This document shows positions 18,722 to 26,620 of a stretch of DNA of 64,000 nucleotides, piece after piece (positions within the stretch are counted from its first letter, which is position 1; every line of letters begins with the position of its first letter). The stretch lies in assembly GCA_963808965.1 (NCBI GenBank), contig CAWEHU010000010.1, positions 1-64,000 on the forward strand, in the 5' to 3' direction. Below the pieces are notes generated by a model. That model searched no databases, was not told the origin of the DNA, and saw nothing but the letters and a program-made list of their open reading frames with translations. Position numbers and translations under genes: made by a program. This DNA is from CAWEHU01 sp963808965. GTDB lineage: Bacteria > Pseudomonadota > Alphaproteobacteria > Acetobacterales > Acetobacteraceae.

Positions 18722-19192
18722 ATGCACAACTTCGTCGCAAGCAAGGCCGTCTGCGTAGTCGATCTTGGCAAGGTCGCCGTACTCGGCTGGCGTCCGAGCG
18801 CTGCCGACCTGGCGACGGCGGATGCCGGCAAGGTGCGTCGGCTCGGCGGGCGTCGGCGCCCGAGCGCTGCCGCACCTGCGACGGCGGATGCCGGCAAGGT
18901 GCGTCTCGGCGGCTCGGCGCCCGCGCTGGCGACGGCGGATGCCGGCAAGGTGCGCCGGCCTGCCGCCCTGGCGACGGCGGATGCCGGCAAGGTGTCGGCT
19001 CGGCGACCGGCGTCTGGCGCCCGAGCGCTGCCGCCCGTCGACGCGGATGCCGGCAAGGTGCGTCTCGGCGGCTCGGCGCCCACGCTGGCGACGGCGGATG
19101 CCGGCAAGGTGCGTCTCGGCGGCTCGGCGCCCACGCTGGCGACGGCGGAGGGCCGCACGAAATTAGAAACACGATACCCAATCGTCAGCTGA
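18722..19192 (+). CDS. Repetitive TADAGKVRLGGSAP protein, candidate multi-core precursor
   Basis: 156 residues. A unique N-terminus MHNFVASKAVCVVDLGKVAV is followed by repeats based on TADAGKVRLGGSAPALA: five exact TADAGKV units, a DADAGKV unit, and degenerate first (VDLGKV) and last (TAEG) units. Unit lengths are 22, 17, 14, 22, 17 and 17 codons. All are whole codons, so this frame appears to be under coding constraint despite the length changes. No signal peptide or membrane segment is seen; glycine, alanine, lysine and arginine dominate. It is unlike any protein I can name. The arrangement (short conserved head, tandem near-identical units, unknown enzyme-like gene next door) resembles multi-core peptide precursors, but that is inference. 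The ribosome site is weak. Confidence 0.6.
   Translation: MHNFVASKAVCVVDLGKVAVLGWRPSAADLATADAGKVRRLGGRRRPSAAAPATADAGKVRLGGSAPALATADAGKVRRPAALATADAGKVSARRPASGARALPPVDADAGKVRLGGSAPTLATADAGKVRLGGSAPTLATAEGRTKLETRYPIVS
18812..19152 (+). repeat. Tandem coding repeat, consensus GCGACGGCGGATGCCGGC
   Basis: Repeat starts are at 18812, 18878, 18929, 18971, 19037 (variant), 19088 and 19139 (partial), separated by 66, 51, 42, 66, 51 and 51 bases, all multiples of three. The conserved core continues as AAGGTGCG and encodes TADAGKVR. The segments between cores are themselves related (CTCGGCGGCTCGGCGCCC, LGGSAP), so this is a tandem coding repeat, not an array of unrelated spacers. Confidence 0.85.
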
Positions 19193-19255
19193 AAAGCATT
19201 TGGCCACTGGTCGACCCGCACAACCTAGAGAAGCTGGCGGACTGCCTGATGAATA

Positions 19256-20224
19256 GTGATCCCAGGTACACAGAAGGTGCCGCACATCACCTTCTATCGA
19301 CTGATCAAATCCGCGAGGTACCCGCAACGCGCTGATAAATCGGCAGCGGGTTCGTTACCCACTCGAGCCTTTCGGTATTGCGAGGCTGCCACCAGTGCGG
19401 CTGCCTTCGGGTATTACGTGTTTCCCCCTATGAATTTCAGCCTGATGTGGGATGGCCACGACATGACGTGGACCTGGGGGGAAGAGGATGAATGGCACCC
19501 CCTCCGATCAGCCCAGTTTCCGGGCTTTCGCGACGAGTTCGATTCAGTGGCGCCGGCTCACATTCGCGAGTTCTCACCGCCATTTCTAACCGCCTTGCAA
19601 GAACCCGGTCTTGTCCAAATATGGACCGGTATTATCGCCCGCACCGCACCAGACTGGAGCCTTTTGGTGCGCAGTCCAGCAAACATGCCGCGCAGCGGCT
19701 CATACGAACCCTTTGAAGGAATTATTGAGACCGATCGCTGGTTCGGCCCCTTGATCACCAACGTTCGCCTGACAAAAACTGACAAGCCCATCGACTTTCG
19801 AGCGGAGTATCCGCTGTTACAGGTACAGCCAATTCCGCGCGGGATCTACGACGAAGCGTTGCTGAACGACTATTCGCTGGTTCCGGATCTATCCAGCCTC
19901 AGGCCAGGGGAATGGGACCATTACTATGATACTGTGGTACGTCCTCATGTTCAGGAGCATCGCCCCCGAGGCCAGTACGCGGCCACTGCTCGCAAGCGGC
20001 GTAAAGGCAGAATCGCCACACCGCGATTGAAGTTCCACCTGAACTGCAATTCCCTCTTAATGCCGCCAGGGCGACCCGGCCGGTTTCAATCCTTGCCGCT
20101 CCTGATAAGTCTCTTTCGAAACAAGATACCGACGTTCCCTTCTATTCGTCTAATTCGGGCAACCCGGCGAGCCGCAAGCCCTCCGCGTAATGCTCACGAT
20201 CTTGACTCGCGGCGAATGGAGTAG
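19256..20224 (+). CDS. DUF6065-like protein of unknown function
   Basis: The conserved part starts ITFYRLIKSARYPQRADKSA and continues LPTRAFRYCEAATSA, YYVFPPMNFSLMWDG, SPPFLTALQEPGLVQIWTG, RTAPDWSLLVRSPANMPR and GIIETDRWFGPLITNVRLT, which I match from memory to the DUF6065 family. No catalytic motif is evident; it is soluble and rich in aromatic residues. The start is uncertain: the open frame begins at GTG 19256, with another GTG at 19274 or so. The tail after about residue 250 looks unlike the family and overlaps the convergent regulator by 83 bases, so the natural end may lie near 20000 with a frameshift. It sits 63 bases after the repeat gene on the same strand, so joint transcription is likely. 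Confidence 0.65.
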   Translation: MIPGTQKVPHITFYRLIKSARYPQRADKSAAGSLPTRAFRYCEAATSAAAFGYYVFPPMNFSLMWDGHDMTWTWGEEDEWHPLRSAQFPGFRDEFDSVAPAHIREFSPPFLTALQEPGLVQIWTGIIARTAPDWSLLVRSPANMPRSGSYEPFEGIIETDRWFGPLITNVRLTKTDKPIDFRAEYPLLQVQPIPRGIYDEALLNDYSLVPDLSSLRPGEWDHYYDTVVRPHVQEHRPRGQYAATARKRRKGRIATPRLKFHLNCNSLLMPPGRPGRFQSLPLLISLFRNKIPTFPSIRLIRATRRAASPPRNAHDLDSRRME

Positions 20225-22251
20225 TCTCAAGGAAACGCCTGACCGAGAATTTTGGCTCGATGGACAAAAGCCGCCGACGCACGACGGCTGCTTCCTGCTT
20301 GTGACCCAAATGGCCAAGCGCGGAAAGATACGGCTTGAGACCGTTCGAGAAGGATGGGTTCATCTGACTGACTTCTCGTCCAACAGCGACTGCTGACTTC
20401 ATAGTCGCGCTTCAGCAAGTGCGTGAACGCAATCCCGTTATCGAACAAGAATGCGTGCGGATCCAAAGGCGAGAGCCTCTTGTACCGAGTGAACCGGCGC
20501 TCCGCCTCGTCAAGGTTGCCGAGATACCCATGTGTTAGTCCAGAGAAGGCCCAAGCCATCGCTAGATTGGGATTGAGCGACAGAGCGCGTTCGTGGAGCA
20601 TCAAGGCCTCATGCAGCCTGTGATGCAGGAATGCAGTAATGTGACCGACGATTGTCAGAGCGCGAGAGTCATACGGATCGAGGGCAATAGCTCGGTCTGC
20701 CAGCGTGGCCGCCCGCTCCATGAGCCTGGTCGGGATTCTCCGCCCACCCCTGGCCGACCAGGAAATTAAACCAGTAAGCATACCAGGCGTGTGCCGCTGC
20801 ATAATCCGGCTCGATCGCGATCGGCCTGCCGCAGCAGAGTCTCCGGCCTCAAGAAAGGCTTTTTTCTCGAGGCGGTTCGATCAGCGGCAGAGCGCGCAGC
20901 ACCAGAGTCATACGCGGTCGGGTCGCTTGGAGGCTGCGCGGCAACACGTCTTCGTCTCAATGAGCAGAATTTCGGGGTCGATCTGCCCGACCACTTCGGC
21001 AGCGATCTCGTCTTGTAAGCGAGAGCAAGTCATGCGCCTGCCGGTCGAAGCGTCGGGCCCAGACCACCTGATCGCTCGCGCGAAGATCGAGCAGTCGCAT
21101 GGTGATCCGGAGCCGGTTGCGATCGCGCTGGATTGTTCCATCCAGGAGAAAATCGATCCCGAACGTGCGGCGAATCGCCGCTTCATCGCGCGACTCCGCC
21201 ACGAACCGTCCGAGGGAACTGCTAGAAACCACGAACAGCCAACGGAATCGGGCCAGTGCGGTGGTGATCTCGTCAGCGAGTCCGGGCGCAAGGTGCGCCT
21301 CCTCCTCCGTCGTCCCTACGAGTTGCAGCGGTAATACGCCAATCCGCGCGCCGCCCCGCATGGTAGCGCGCCCCTCGGTTCGTGCGTCCGGCGGAGTGGA
21401 ACGCTCTTCCGGGGCAGATGAAGTCTCGCCATCAGCATCCGTAGGACGGGTTGGGGCTGGCTGTGGCCGTGGCGGGGCCTTCCCGCCGGGGCCGCGGATC
21501 TCCGCCAAGCAGCCGCTGCGTCTCGACTGAGGGTGCGGCGTCCAGCAGATCGGCCAGAACGGCGCGGCAGCGCTCGTAGGCCTGGATCGCCATCCCGCGC
21601 TCGCCACGAGCAGCATGGGCGCGCATCAGCGCCCGCCAGGCGCCCTCATGCGCGCGGTCGATCGAAAGCAGCTGTTGTGCCGCCGGGAATCGCGTCTTCC
21701 GTCTCGGCTCGTTCCCGCAGCAACGCCTCCGCCAAACTGCGAGCCCGGTCGCGCACTCGTTCGCGTTCCGTGGTGAGCCAGGCGTCGAACGCGGGGTCCA
21801 CGCCATCGAGATCCTCGAGCAGGTCCCCGTCCAGGAGCGACAGCGAAGCCGGCTGGGCAATCGTCGCCCGCAGCACCTCCTCGACATCCACCCACACAAG
21901 CCCCGGCCGTAGCGCGAGATGATCGCGGGTGATCGTGAGGATCTCGGTGCCGCAAGGTGAGAGCGTCTCCAGGAGACGGTGGATCTCCTGGCGCAGCGAA
22001 GCCCGTGCCTGCTCCTCCGGCCGGCGGCTCCACAGCAGCTCCGCGAGACGGCCGCGTAGCGCCGGGCGGGGAGTCGAGAGCGCTACGACGGCGAGCAGAG
22101 CGCGGGTCTTGCGCCCGGCCGGCAGCACGTTCTCGCTCGTGACCGTCCAGGCCTCCATTTGGCCGATCAGGCTTAGGCGCATGACGACCGTCTCGGACGA
22201 GCCGGCAGGTGCGATCTGGCTCTGGAGCCGCTGAGCAGCGTCCGCGGTCAT
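20142..22251 (-). CDS. SARP-type BTAD / TolB-like / TPR regulator (many frameshifts)
   Basis: Large transcription-regulator-like protein of about 700 residues. An N-terminal winged-helix plus bacterial activator (BTAD) domain is visible from LSLIGQMEAW through LRGRLAELLWSRRPEEQARASLRQEIHRLL and GAWRALMRAHAARGERGMAIQAYERC. A TolB-like segment follows (RIGVLPLQLVG, GLADEITTALARFRWLFVVS, IDFLLDGTIQRDRNRLRITMRLLD), then TPRs (ADRAIALDPYDSRALTIVGH, LSLNPNLAMAWAFSGLTHGYLGNLDEAERR). It ends LRLAGLPELDE, TAG at 20142-20144. The reading changes frame at least seven times, several at GANTC-like sites (for example GAAGTC complementary to 20370-20375), more than in any other gene here, so partial real decay is possible. 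It converges on the DUF6065 gene and may regulate it. Confidence 0.7.
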
Positions 22252-22317
22252 CACGGTATTTGGGCCGATCTCGGTTGCGTAGGCAAGGATTTACACACGC
22301 CGAATGGGTCTCGCAGC

Positions 22318-23697
22318 TCAGATCGAGGCTTCAGTGAAGATGTGTCGCACGTCGCCGCCCCACACACAATCGTAACGTTCCAGCCAAGCTTCCGCCTGGG
22401 TCGGGGCGCCGCGGGCGATGTCCTCCAGGGGGGCCAGATAGATCGTTTCATCTCGTCCGGCGTTATCGCGCCGCCCCCGTGCGCGCAGCCCCTCGCCGGC
22501 GATCGAAATCACTTCGCGCGCCAGTTCCCGAACCGAGCCAGCCGCCCAAGTCGCGTTCAGTCCCTGTCGTGGCACCGCGCGGCGCAACTCCACGGCATCC
22601 TGCCAGCCGTGGCCGGCCAGCAGCATCTCGGCCGCGCTCAGCGCGGCATCATCGTACATCAACCCGACCCATAACGCGGACTGCGCCAGCATCATGTCTG
22701 GCCGGCCGGCATCCGCACCCCGCATCTCGAGGAAGCGCTTCAACCGCACGTCGGTAAACACGGTGGTCATGTGATCGGCGAAGTCACCCACGGTGGCGAC
22801 GGTGCCGGCGAGCTCCGGCACGCGGCCTTCCATGAAGTCGCGGAATCGACGGCCGGCGACGTCGATATATGCGCCGTTGCGGTAAACAAAATACATCGGA
22901 ACGCTATCGATCAGCCATTCCACGTAGCGCTGGAAGCCGAAGCCCGGCTCGAACATCAATGCCGGAATGCCGGCGCGGGCATTGTCCGTATCGCTCCAGA
23001 TATGGGCCCGGTAGGAGAGATAGCCGTTCGGGCGCCCTTCGGTGAACGGCGAGTTGGCGAAGAGCGCCGTCGCCACCGGCTGCAGCGCGAGCGATACGCG
23101 CAGCTTCCGGACCATATCGGCCTCGGAGTGATAGTCGAGATTCACCTGCACCGTGCAGGTGCGGGTCATCATGTCGAGACCGAGCGAGCCAACCTTCGGC
23201 ATATACCGGCGCATGATCGCATAGCGGCCCTTGGGCATCCAGGGCATGGCCGCCCGGGTCTCGATCGGATGGAAGCCGAGCGGCGCGAAGCCGAGCCCGA
23301 TCTCCCGGCCCACCGTGCGCACCTGTTCGAGATGGGCCTCGAGCTCGGCTCGCGTCTCGTGCAAGGTTTCGAGCGGCCCTCCCGACAATTCGAGCTGGCC
23401 CGCGGGCTCGAGCGAGACGGAAGCATCCCCCTGCTTCAGCCCGATCGGATTGCCGTGCTCGAGGATCGGTTCCGCATCGTAGCGGGTCAGGTTCTCGAGA
23501 AGCGCGCGGATGGAACCGGAATCGCCCGGCGCGGGCTCGTAAGCGGGTGGCGAAAGGTCGGTGAGGCGGAACCCGAATTTCTCGTGCTCGGTGCCGATCC
23601 GGAAAAGGGCCTGCGGTTTGCAGCCCTGGGCGAGGTAATCGGCGAGCTGCCGGACCGAGGTGATCGGTGTCGCGTTGACATCTCCGGGGTTCGACAT
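22318..23697 (-). CDS. gshA: Glutamate-cysteine ligase, plant/alphaproteobacterial type
   Basis: First, ATP-dependent step of glutathione synthesis. 459 residues from ATG 23697. The family signature FRIGTEHEKFGF is followed by GLKQGDASVSLEPAGQLELSG, GLGFAPLGFHPIETRAAMPWMPKGRYAIMRRYM, TRTCTVQVNLDYHSEADMVRK and ALFANSPFTEGRPNGYLSYR, all typical of the GCS2/plant-like class used by Alphaproteobacteria. The frame is intact. It follows rsmE on the same strand after 16 bases, a pairing seen in this class, so the two are probably cotranscribed. Confidence 0.93.
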   Translation of the reverse strand: MSNPGDVNATPITSVRQLADYLAQGCKPQALFRIGTEHEKFGFRLTDLSPPAYEPAPGDSGSIRALLENLTRYDAEPILEHGNPIGLKQGDASVSLEPAGQLELSGGPLETLHETRAELEAHLEQVRTVGREIGLGFAPLGFHPIETRAAMPWMPKGRYAIMRRYMPKVGSLGLDMMTRTCTVQVNLDYHSEADMVRKLRVSLALQPVATALFANSPFTEGRPNGYLSYRAHIWSDTDNARAGIPALMFEPGFGFQRYVEWLIDSVPMYFVYRNGAYIDVAGRRFRDFMEGRVPELAGTVATVGDFADHMTTVFTDVRLKRFLEMRGADAGRPDMMLAQSALWVGLMYDDAALSAAEMLLAGHGWQDAVELRRAVPRQGLNATWAAGSVRELAREVISIAGEGLRARGRRDNAGRDETIYLAPLEDIARGAPTQAEAWLERYDCVWGGDVRHIFTEASI

Positions 23698-23713
23698 CGA
23701 TCTTCCACGTCGC

Positions 23714-24448
23714 TCAATCTTCGGTTGCGGAAACGGTCCGGCGGCCGGGGGGCGCTTGCAACAGCGCCAGCCCGGCGATGGCCGCGGTCTCGGCCCGCAG
23801 GATGCGCGGTCCAAGGCTTACCGGCACAACAAACGGGCGCGACCGGAGGGCGTCAAGCTCTCCCGGTGCGAAACCGCCTTCAGGTCCGACCAGCAAGGCG
23901 CACGGCACGCCGTTGGCCGAAGGCAGAAAAGCCGCTCCGCTCCGCTCTGTAGCGGCAAGAAGGGGACGCGGCCGAGCCCAATGATCCAATGTCGCGGCTA
24001 GGCTTTGCAAACCCTGCAAGGCAGGTACGCTCAGCCGTTCGCACTGCTCGGCGGCCTCGGTGGCGATAGCGACCAGCCGGGCCGCATTGATGCGGCCGGT
24101 CACGGTGCGCTCAGTCAGGACCGGGAGTAGCGCCGAGCAGCCGAGTTCCGTCGCCTTCTGCACGACAAGCTCCGTCGCGTCTCGTTTCAGGGCCGCGAAC
24201 ACGAGCCAGATATCGGCCTCCGCCTCCTGGGGCCGCAGCTTCGTTTCGACCTCGAAGATGGCGTGGTCGCGGCGGAGCGTCGCGATTCGGGCCTGCCATT
24301 CCCCGTCGCGACCGTTGAATAAACGCACGCTACCACCCGTATCCCGGCGCATCACCGTCCCAAGATAGTGCGCCTGCCCGGGAGAGGCGGGGATCACGGC
24401 GGCAGCCTGGAGATCCTCGCGCACAAAGAGACGGATTGACCCGGACAT
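23714..24448 (-). CDS. rsmE: 16S rRNA (uracil-1498-N3)-methyltransferase
   Basis: SPOUT-class methyltransferase modifying U1498 of 16S rRNA. 244 residues from ATG 24448. An N-terminal PUA-like part (IRLFVREDLQ, HYLGTVMRRDTGGSVRLFNG) is followed by ALKRDATELVVQKATELGCSALLPV. The C-terminal trefoil knot reads CALLVGPEGGFAPGELDAL and SLGPRILRAETAAIAGLALLQ, the S-adenosylmethionine-binding signature. The gene is divergent from ubiA, with only about 20 bases between the starts, so promoters overlap or lie within the coding ends. Confidence 0.93.
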   Translation of the reverse strand: MSGSIRLFVREDLQAAAVIPASPGQAHYLGTVMRRDTGGSVRLFNGRDGEWQARIATLRRDHAIFEVETKLRPQEAEADIWLVFAALKRDATELVVQKATELGCSALLPVLTERTVTGRINAARLVAIATEAAEQCERLSVPALQGLQSLAATLDHWARPRPLLAATERSGAAFLPSANGVPCALLVGPEGGFAPGELDALRSRPFVVPVSLGPRILRAETAAIAGLALLQAPPGRRTVSATED

Positions 24449-24470
24449 GCCGCCCAGGAGAGTAGCAGTT

Positions 24471-25371
24471 ATGCGCACACACACCGACATTGCCGCGGGC
24501 GGCTGGGTGGCCCGGATGCCCTCCGGCTGGACACCCTACATTCTGCTGGCCCGCCTGGACCGGCCGATCGGAATCTGGCTGCTGTTCTTGCCGGGACTCT
24601 GGGGCATTCTGCTTTCCGGCCAGCCTGCGGGCGAGACGCTGCGGCTGATCCTGCTCTTCGCGGCGGGCAGCTTGGTGATGCGAGCGGCGGGGTGCGTCGT
24701 GAACGATCTCTGGGATCGCGATATCGACCGGCAGGTCGCCCGCACCGCCGGTCGGCCCCTGGCATCCGGGGCATTGAGGCCGTTGCGGGCCTTGCTTTTT
24801 CTGGTGGCTCTGCTCGCGGTCGGATTGCTGATCTTGCTTCAGCTCAATCCGCTGGCTCAGACGCTCGGAGTGGCTTCGCTGGCGCTGGTTGGCCTCTACC
24901 CGCTCGCCAAACGCGTCACCTGGTGGCCCCAACTCGTGATGGGGTTCACCTTCGGGTATGGCGCGCCGCTCGGCTACGTTGCAGGGGCCGACCGGCTCAC
25001 CGGGGCATGGGCCGCCCTTTATGCGGCCGCTGTACCTGTGGGACCTCGGATTCGACACCATTTACGCGCATCAGGACCGCGAGGACGACGCGCTGGTCGG
25101 CGTGAAATCGACGGCGCGGCTCTTCGGCGAGAGGACCAGACCTTTTCTCGCCGGCTGCTATGCTGGCACCGTGCTGATGCTGGCTATCGCCGGGTGGGCC
25201 GCGGGCCTATCGCTCTGGTTCTATCCCGCGCTGCTCCTGCCCGCCGTGCTGTTCGCACGGCAAGTCGCGACGCTCGATATCAACGACCCGGCGCTGTGCC
25301 TGCGGCTGTTCAAGTCGAACCGCGAGGCCGGGCTGGCCGTTGCCGCAGCGCTGCTCATCGGACGACTCTGA
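24471..25371 (+). CDS. ubiA: 4-hydroxybenzoate polyprenyltransferase (frameshift)
   Basis: Membrane prenyltransferase of ubiquinone synthesis. ATG 24471 follows GGAGAG. The first aspartate motif is CVVNDLWDRDIDRQVARTAGRPLASG. A +1 break near 25036 (GCTGTACCTGTGGGAC) separates it from the second motif, DLGFDTIYAHQDREDDALVGVKSTA, read in another frame. Both motifs, the multiple membrane helices and the repaired length of about 299 residues are normal for UbiA, so the break is probably a sequence error. The first frame by chance stays open into the following cupin gene; that is not a fusion. Confidence 0.9.
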
Positions 25372-25409
25372 CGCGGAACGCAGCGGGAAGGCGAGGAGGA
25401 GAGGGGATC

Positions 25410-25949
25410 ATGTCGGCCACACAGACGACCGACCGCGATTCGAGCCGGATCGCCTATCAGCTCCCGCAGCCCGCGGGCATGCTACCGGACATCTTCCTGG
25501 GAGGCGCGCTCGACCTGGACGGTGACGAGCAGTCCTGGGTGCCGCAGGCCGACGGCGTATGGTTCAGGCCGCTCATCCTGAGCGTGAGCCAGGGCTATTA
25601 CATCAACATCCTGCGCGTCCGTTCCTCGGGCGTGCTTTCCCGGCATCGCCATACCGGGCCGGTGCACGCCTTCACCCTGCGCGGCACCTGGCGGTATCTG
25701 GAGCACGACTGGGTGGCGAACCCGGGCGATTATGCGTTCGAGCCGGCGGGCGAGACCCATACCTTGGTCATCCCGGACGGCGTGCCGGAGATGATGACGC
25801 TGTTCCACGTCACCGGCGGCTATACCTATGTCGATCCGTACGGGAAGGCGCTCGGCTACGAGGACGTGTTCACGAAGCTCGAAAACGTGCGGCGTCATTA
25901 CGAGGCGATCGGCCGCGGGGCCGGTTACGCCGATCGCTTCCTGCGCTGA
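25410..25949 (+). CDS. Cupin protein, 2,4'-dihydroxyacetophenone dioxygenase-like
   Basis: 179-residue single-domain cupin, ATG 25410 after GAGGAGGAGAGG. The metal-site pattern is SRHRHTGPVHAFTLRGTWRYLEHDW in the first cupin motif and PGDYAFEPAGETHTLVIP in the second, as in DAD-type ring-cleaving dioxygenases and ChrR-like cupins; these histidines probably bind iron. No aromatic pathway genes lie next to it, so the substrate is unknown. The next gene overlaps it by four bases. Confidence 0.75.
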   Translation: MSATQTTDRDSSRIAYQLPQPAGMLPDIFLGGALDLDGDEQSWVPQADGVWFRPLILSVSQGYYINILRVRSSGVLSRHRHTGPVHAFTLRGTWRYLEHDWVANPGDYAFEPAGETHTLVIPDGVPEMMTLFHVTGGYTYVDPYGKALGYEDVFTKLENVRRHYEAIGRGAGYADRFLR

Positions 25950-26620
25950 CCGGCGAACCTGAGCAGCCCCTAGTCGAAACACGACAGCGCGCTTTCATTC
26001 GCGCCAATACCATCGTGTCTCGGGCGGAACTTGTGCCCGAGATTTCGCTCCACCTCGCAAGCGAAATAACCCCGATCTGGCAAGCGACGGAAGCGTGGCT
26101 CGCCGCCCGCAACGTCGATCCGCCTTTCTGGGCCTTTGCCTGGCCAGGCGGTCAGGCGCTGGCGCGGCATGTATTGGACAATCCCGCCTCGGTCGCGGGC
26201 AAGCGGGTGCTGGACTTCGCCGCCGGATGCGGCATTGCCGCGATCGCCTGCGCGCTGGCCGGGGCGGGCTCGGTCGAGGCCGCGGAGATCGACCCGCTCG
26301 CCGCGGCCGCCATCCGCTTGAATACGGCCGTGAATCGAGTCGCCGTGACGGCGCTCGAACAGGACGTGGTCGGCGGGCCGTGCCGCTGGGACCTGATTCT
26401 GTGCGGGGATGTCTGCTACGAGGCGCCGATGAGTGGCCACATCCTGCCCTGGTTGCGCGAGATGGCGCGCAAGGCAGAAATCTGGATCGCGGACCCGGGT
26501 CGTGCCTACTTGCCGAGCGAAGGGTTGACGGAGTTCGCCCGGTTCGCGGTCCCGACGACGCTCGAACTCGAAGACCGGACCGAGCGCGTGGTCTCGCTTT
26601 ACCGGCTCTTGTCCGGCTGA
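25946..26620 (+). CDS. ETFB-lysine-methyltransferase-like SAM methyltransferase
   Basis: Class I methyltransferase of the seven-beta-strand lysine methyltransferase group. FIRANTIVSRAELVPEISL and PIWQATEAWL precede WAFAWPGGQALARHVLD. The SAM-binding motif is VLDFAAGCGIAAIACALAGA followed by VEAAEIDPLAAAAIRLN, and the post-I acidic motif is DLILCGDVCYE. This closely resembles bacterial ETFBKMT/PrmA-like enzymes that trimethylate the electron-transfer flavoprotein beta subunit. The start is uncertain: no ATG precedes FIRANT in frame; CTG 25946, overlapping the cupin stop (CTGA), fits, while GTG 26015 would truncate conserved residues. Confidence 0.78.
   Translation: MTGEPEQPLVETRQRAFIRANTIVSRAELVPEISLHLASEITPIWQATEAWLAARNVDPPFWAFAWPGGQALARHVLDNPASVAGKRVLDFAAGCGIAAIACALAGAGSVEAAEIDPLAAAAIRLNTAVNRVAVTALEQDVVGGPCRWDLILCGDVCYEAPMSGHILPWLREMARKAEIWIADPGRAYLPSEGLTEFARFAVPTTLELEDRTERVVSLYRLLSG

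Noticed and set aside
18812..19152. Regularly spaced repeats resembling a CRISPR array
   Set aside because: The segments between repeats are themselves related (LGGSAP-type), spacing varies from 42 to 66 bases in whole codons, and no cas genes are present. It is a tandem coding repeat.
24447..25949. A single 500-codon frame joining UbiA and a cupin
   Set aside because: A one-base insertion in ubiA throws it by chance into the cupin frame. The true second half of UbiA is in another frame, and the cupin has its own ATG with a strong ribosome site.
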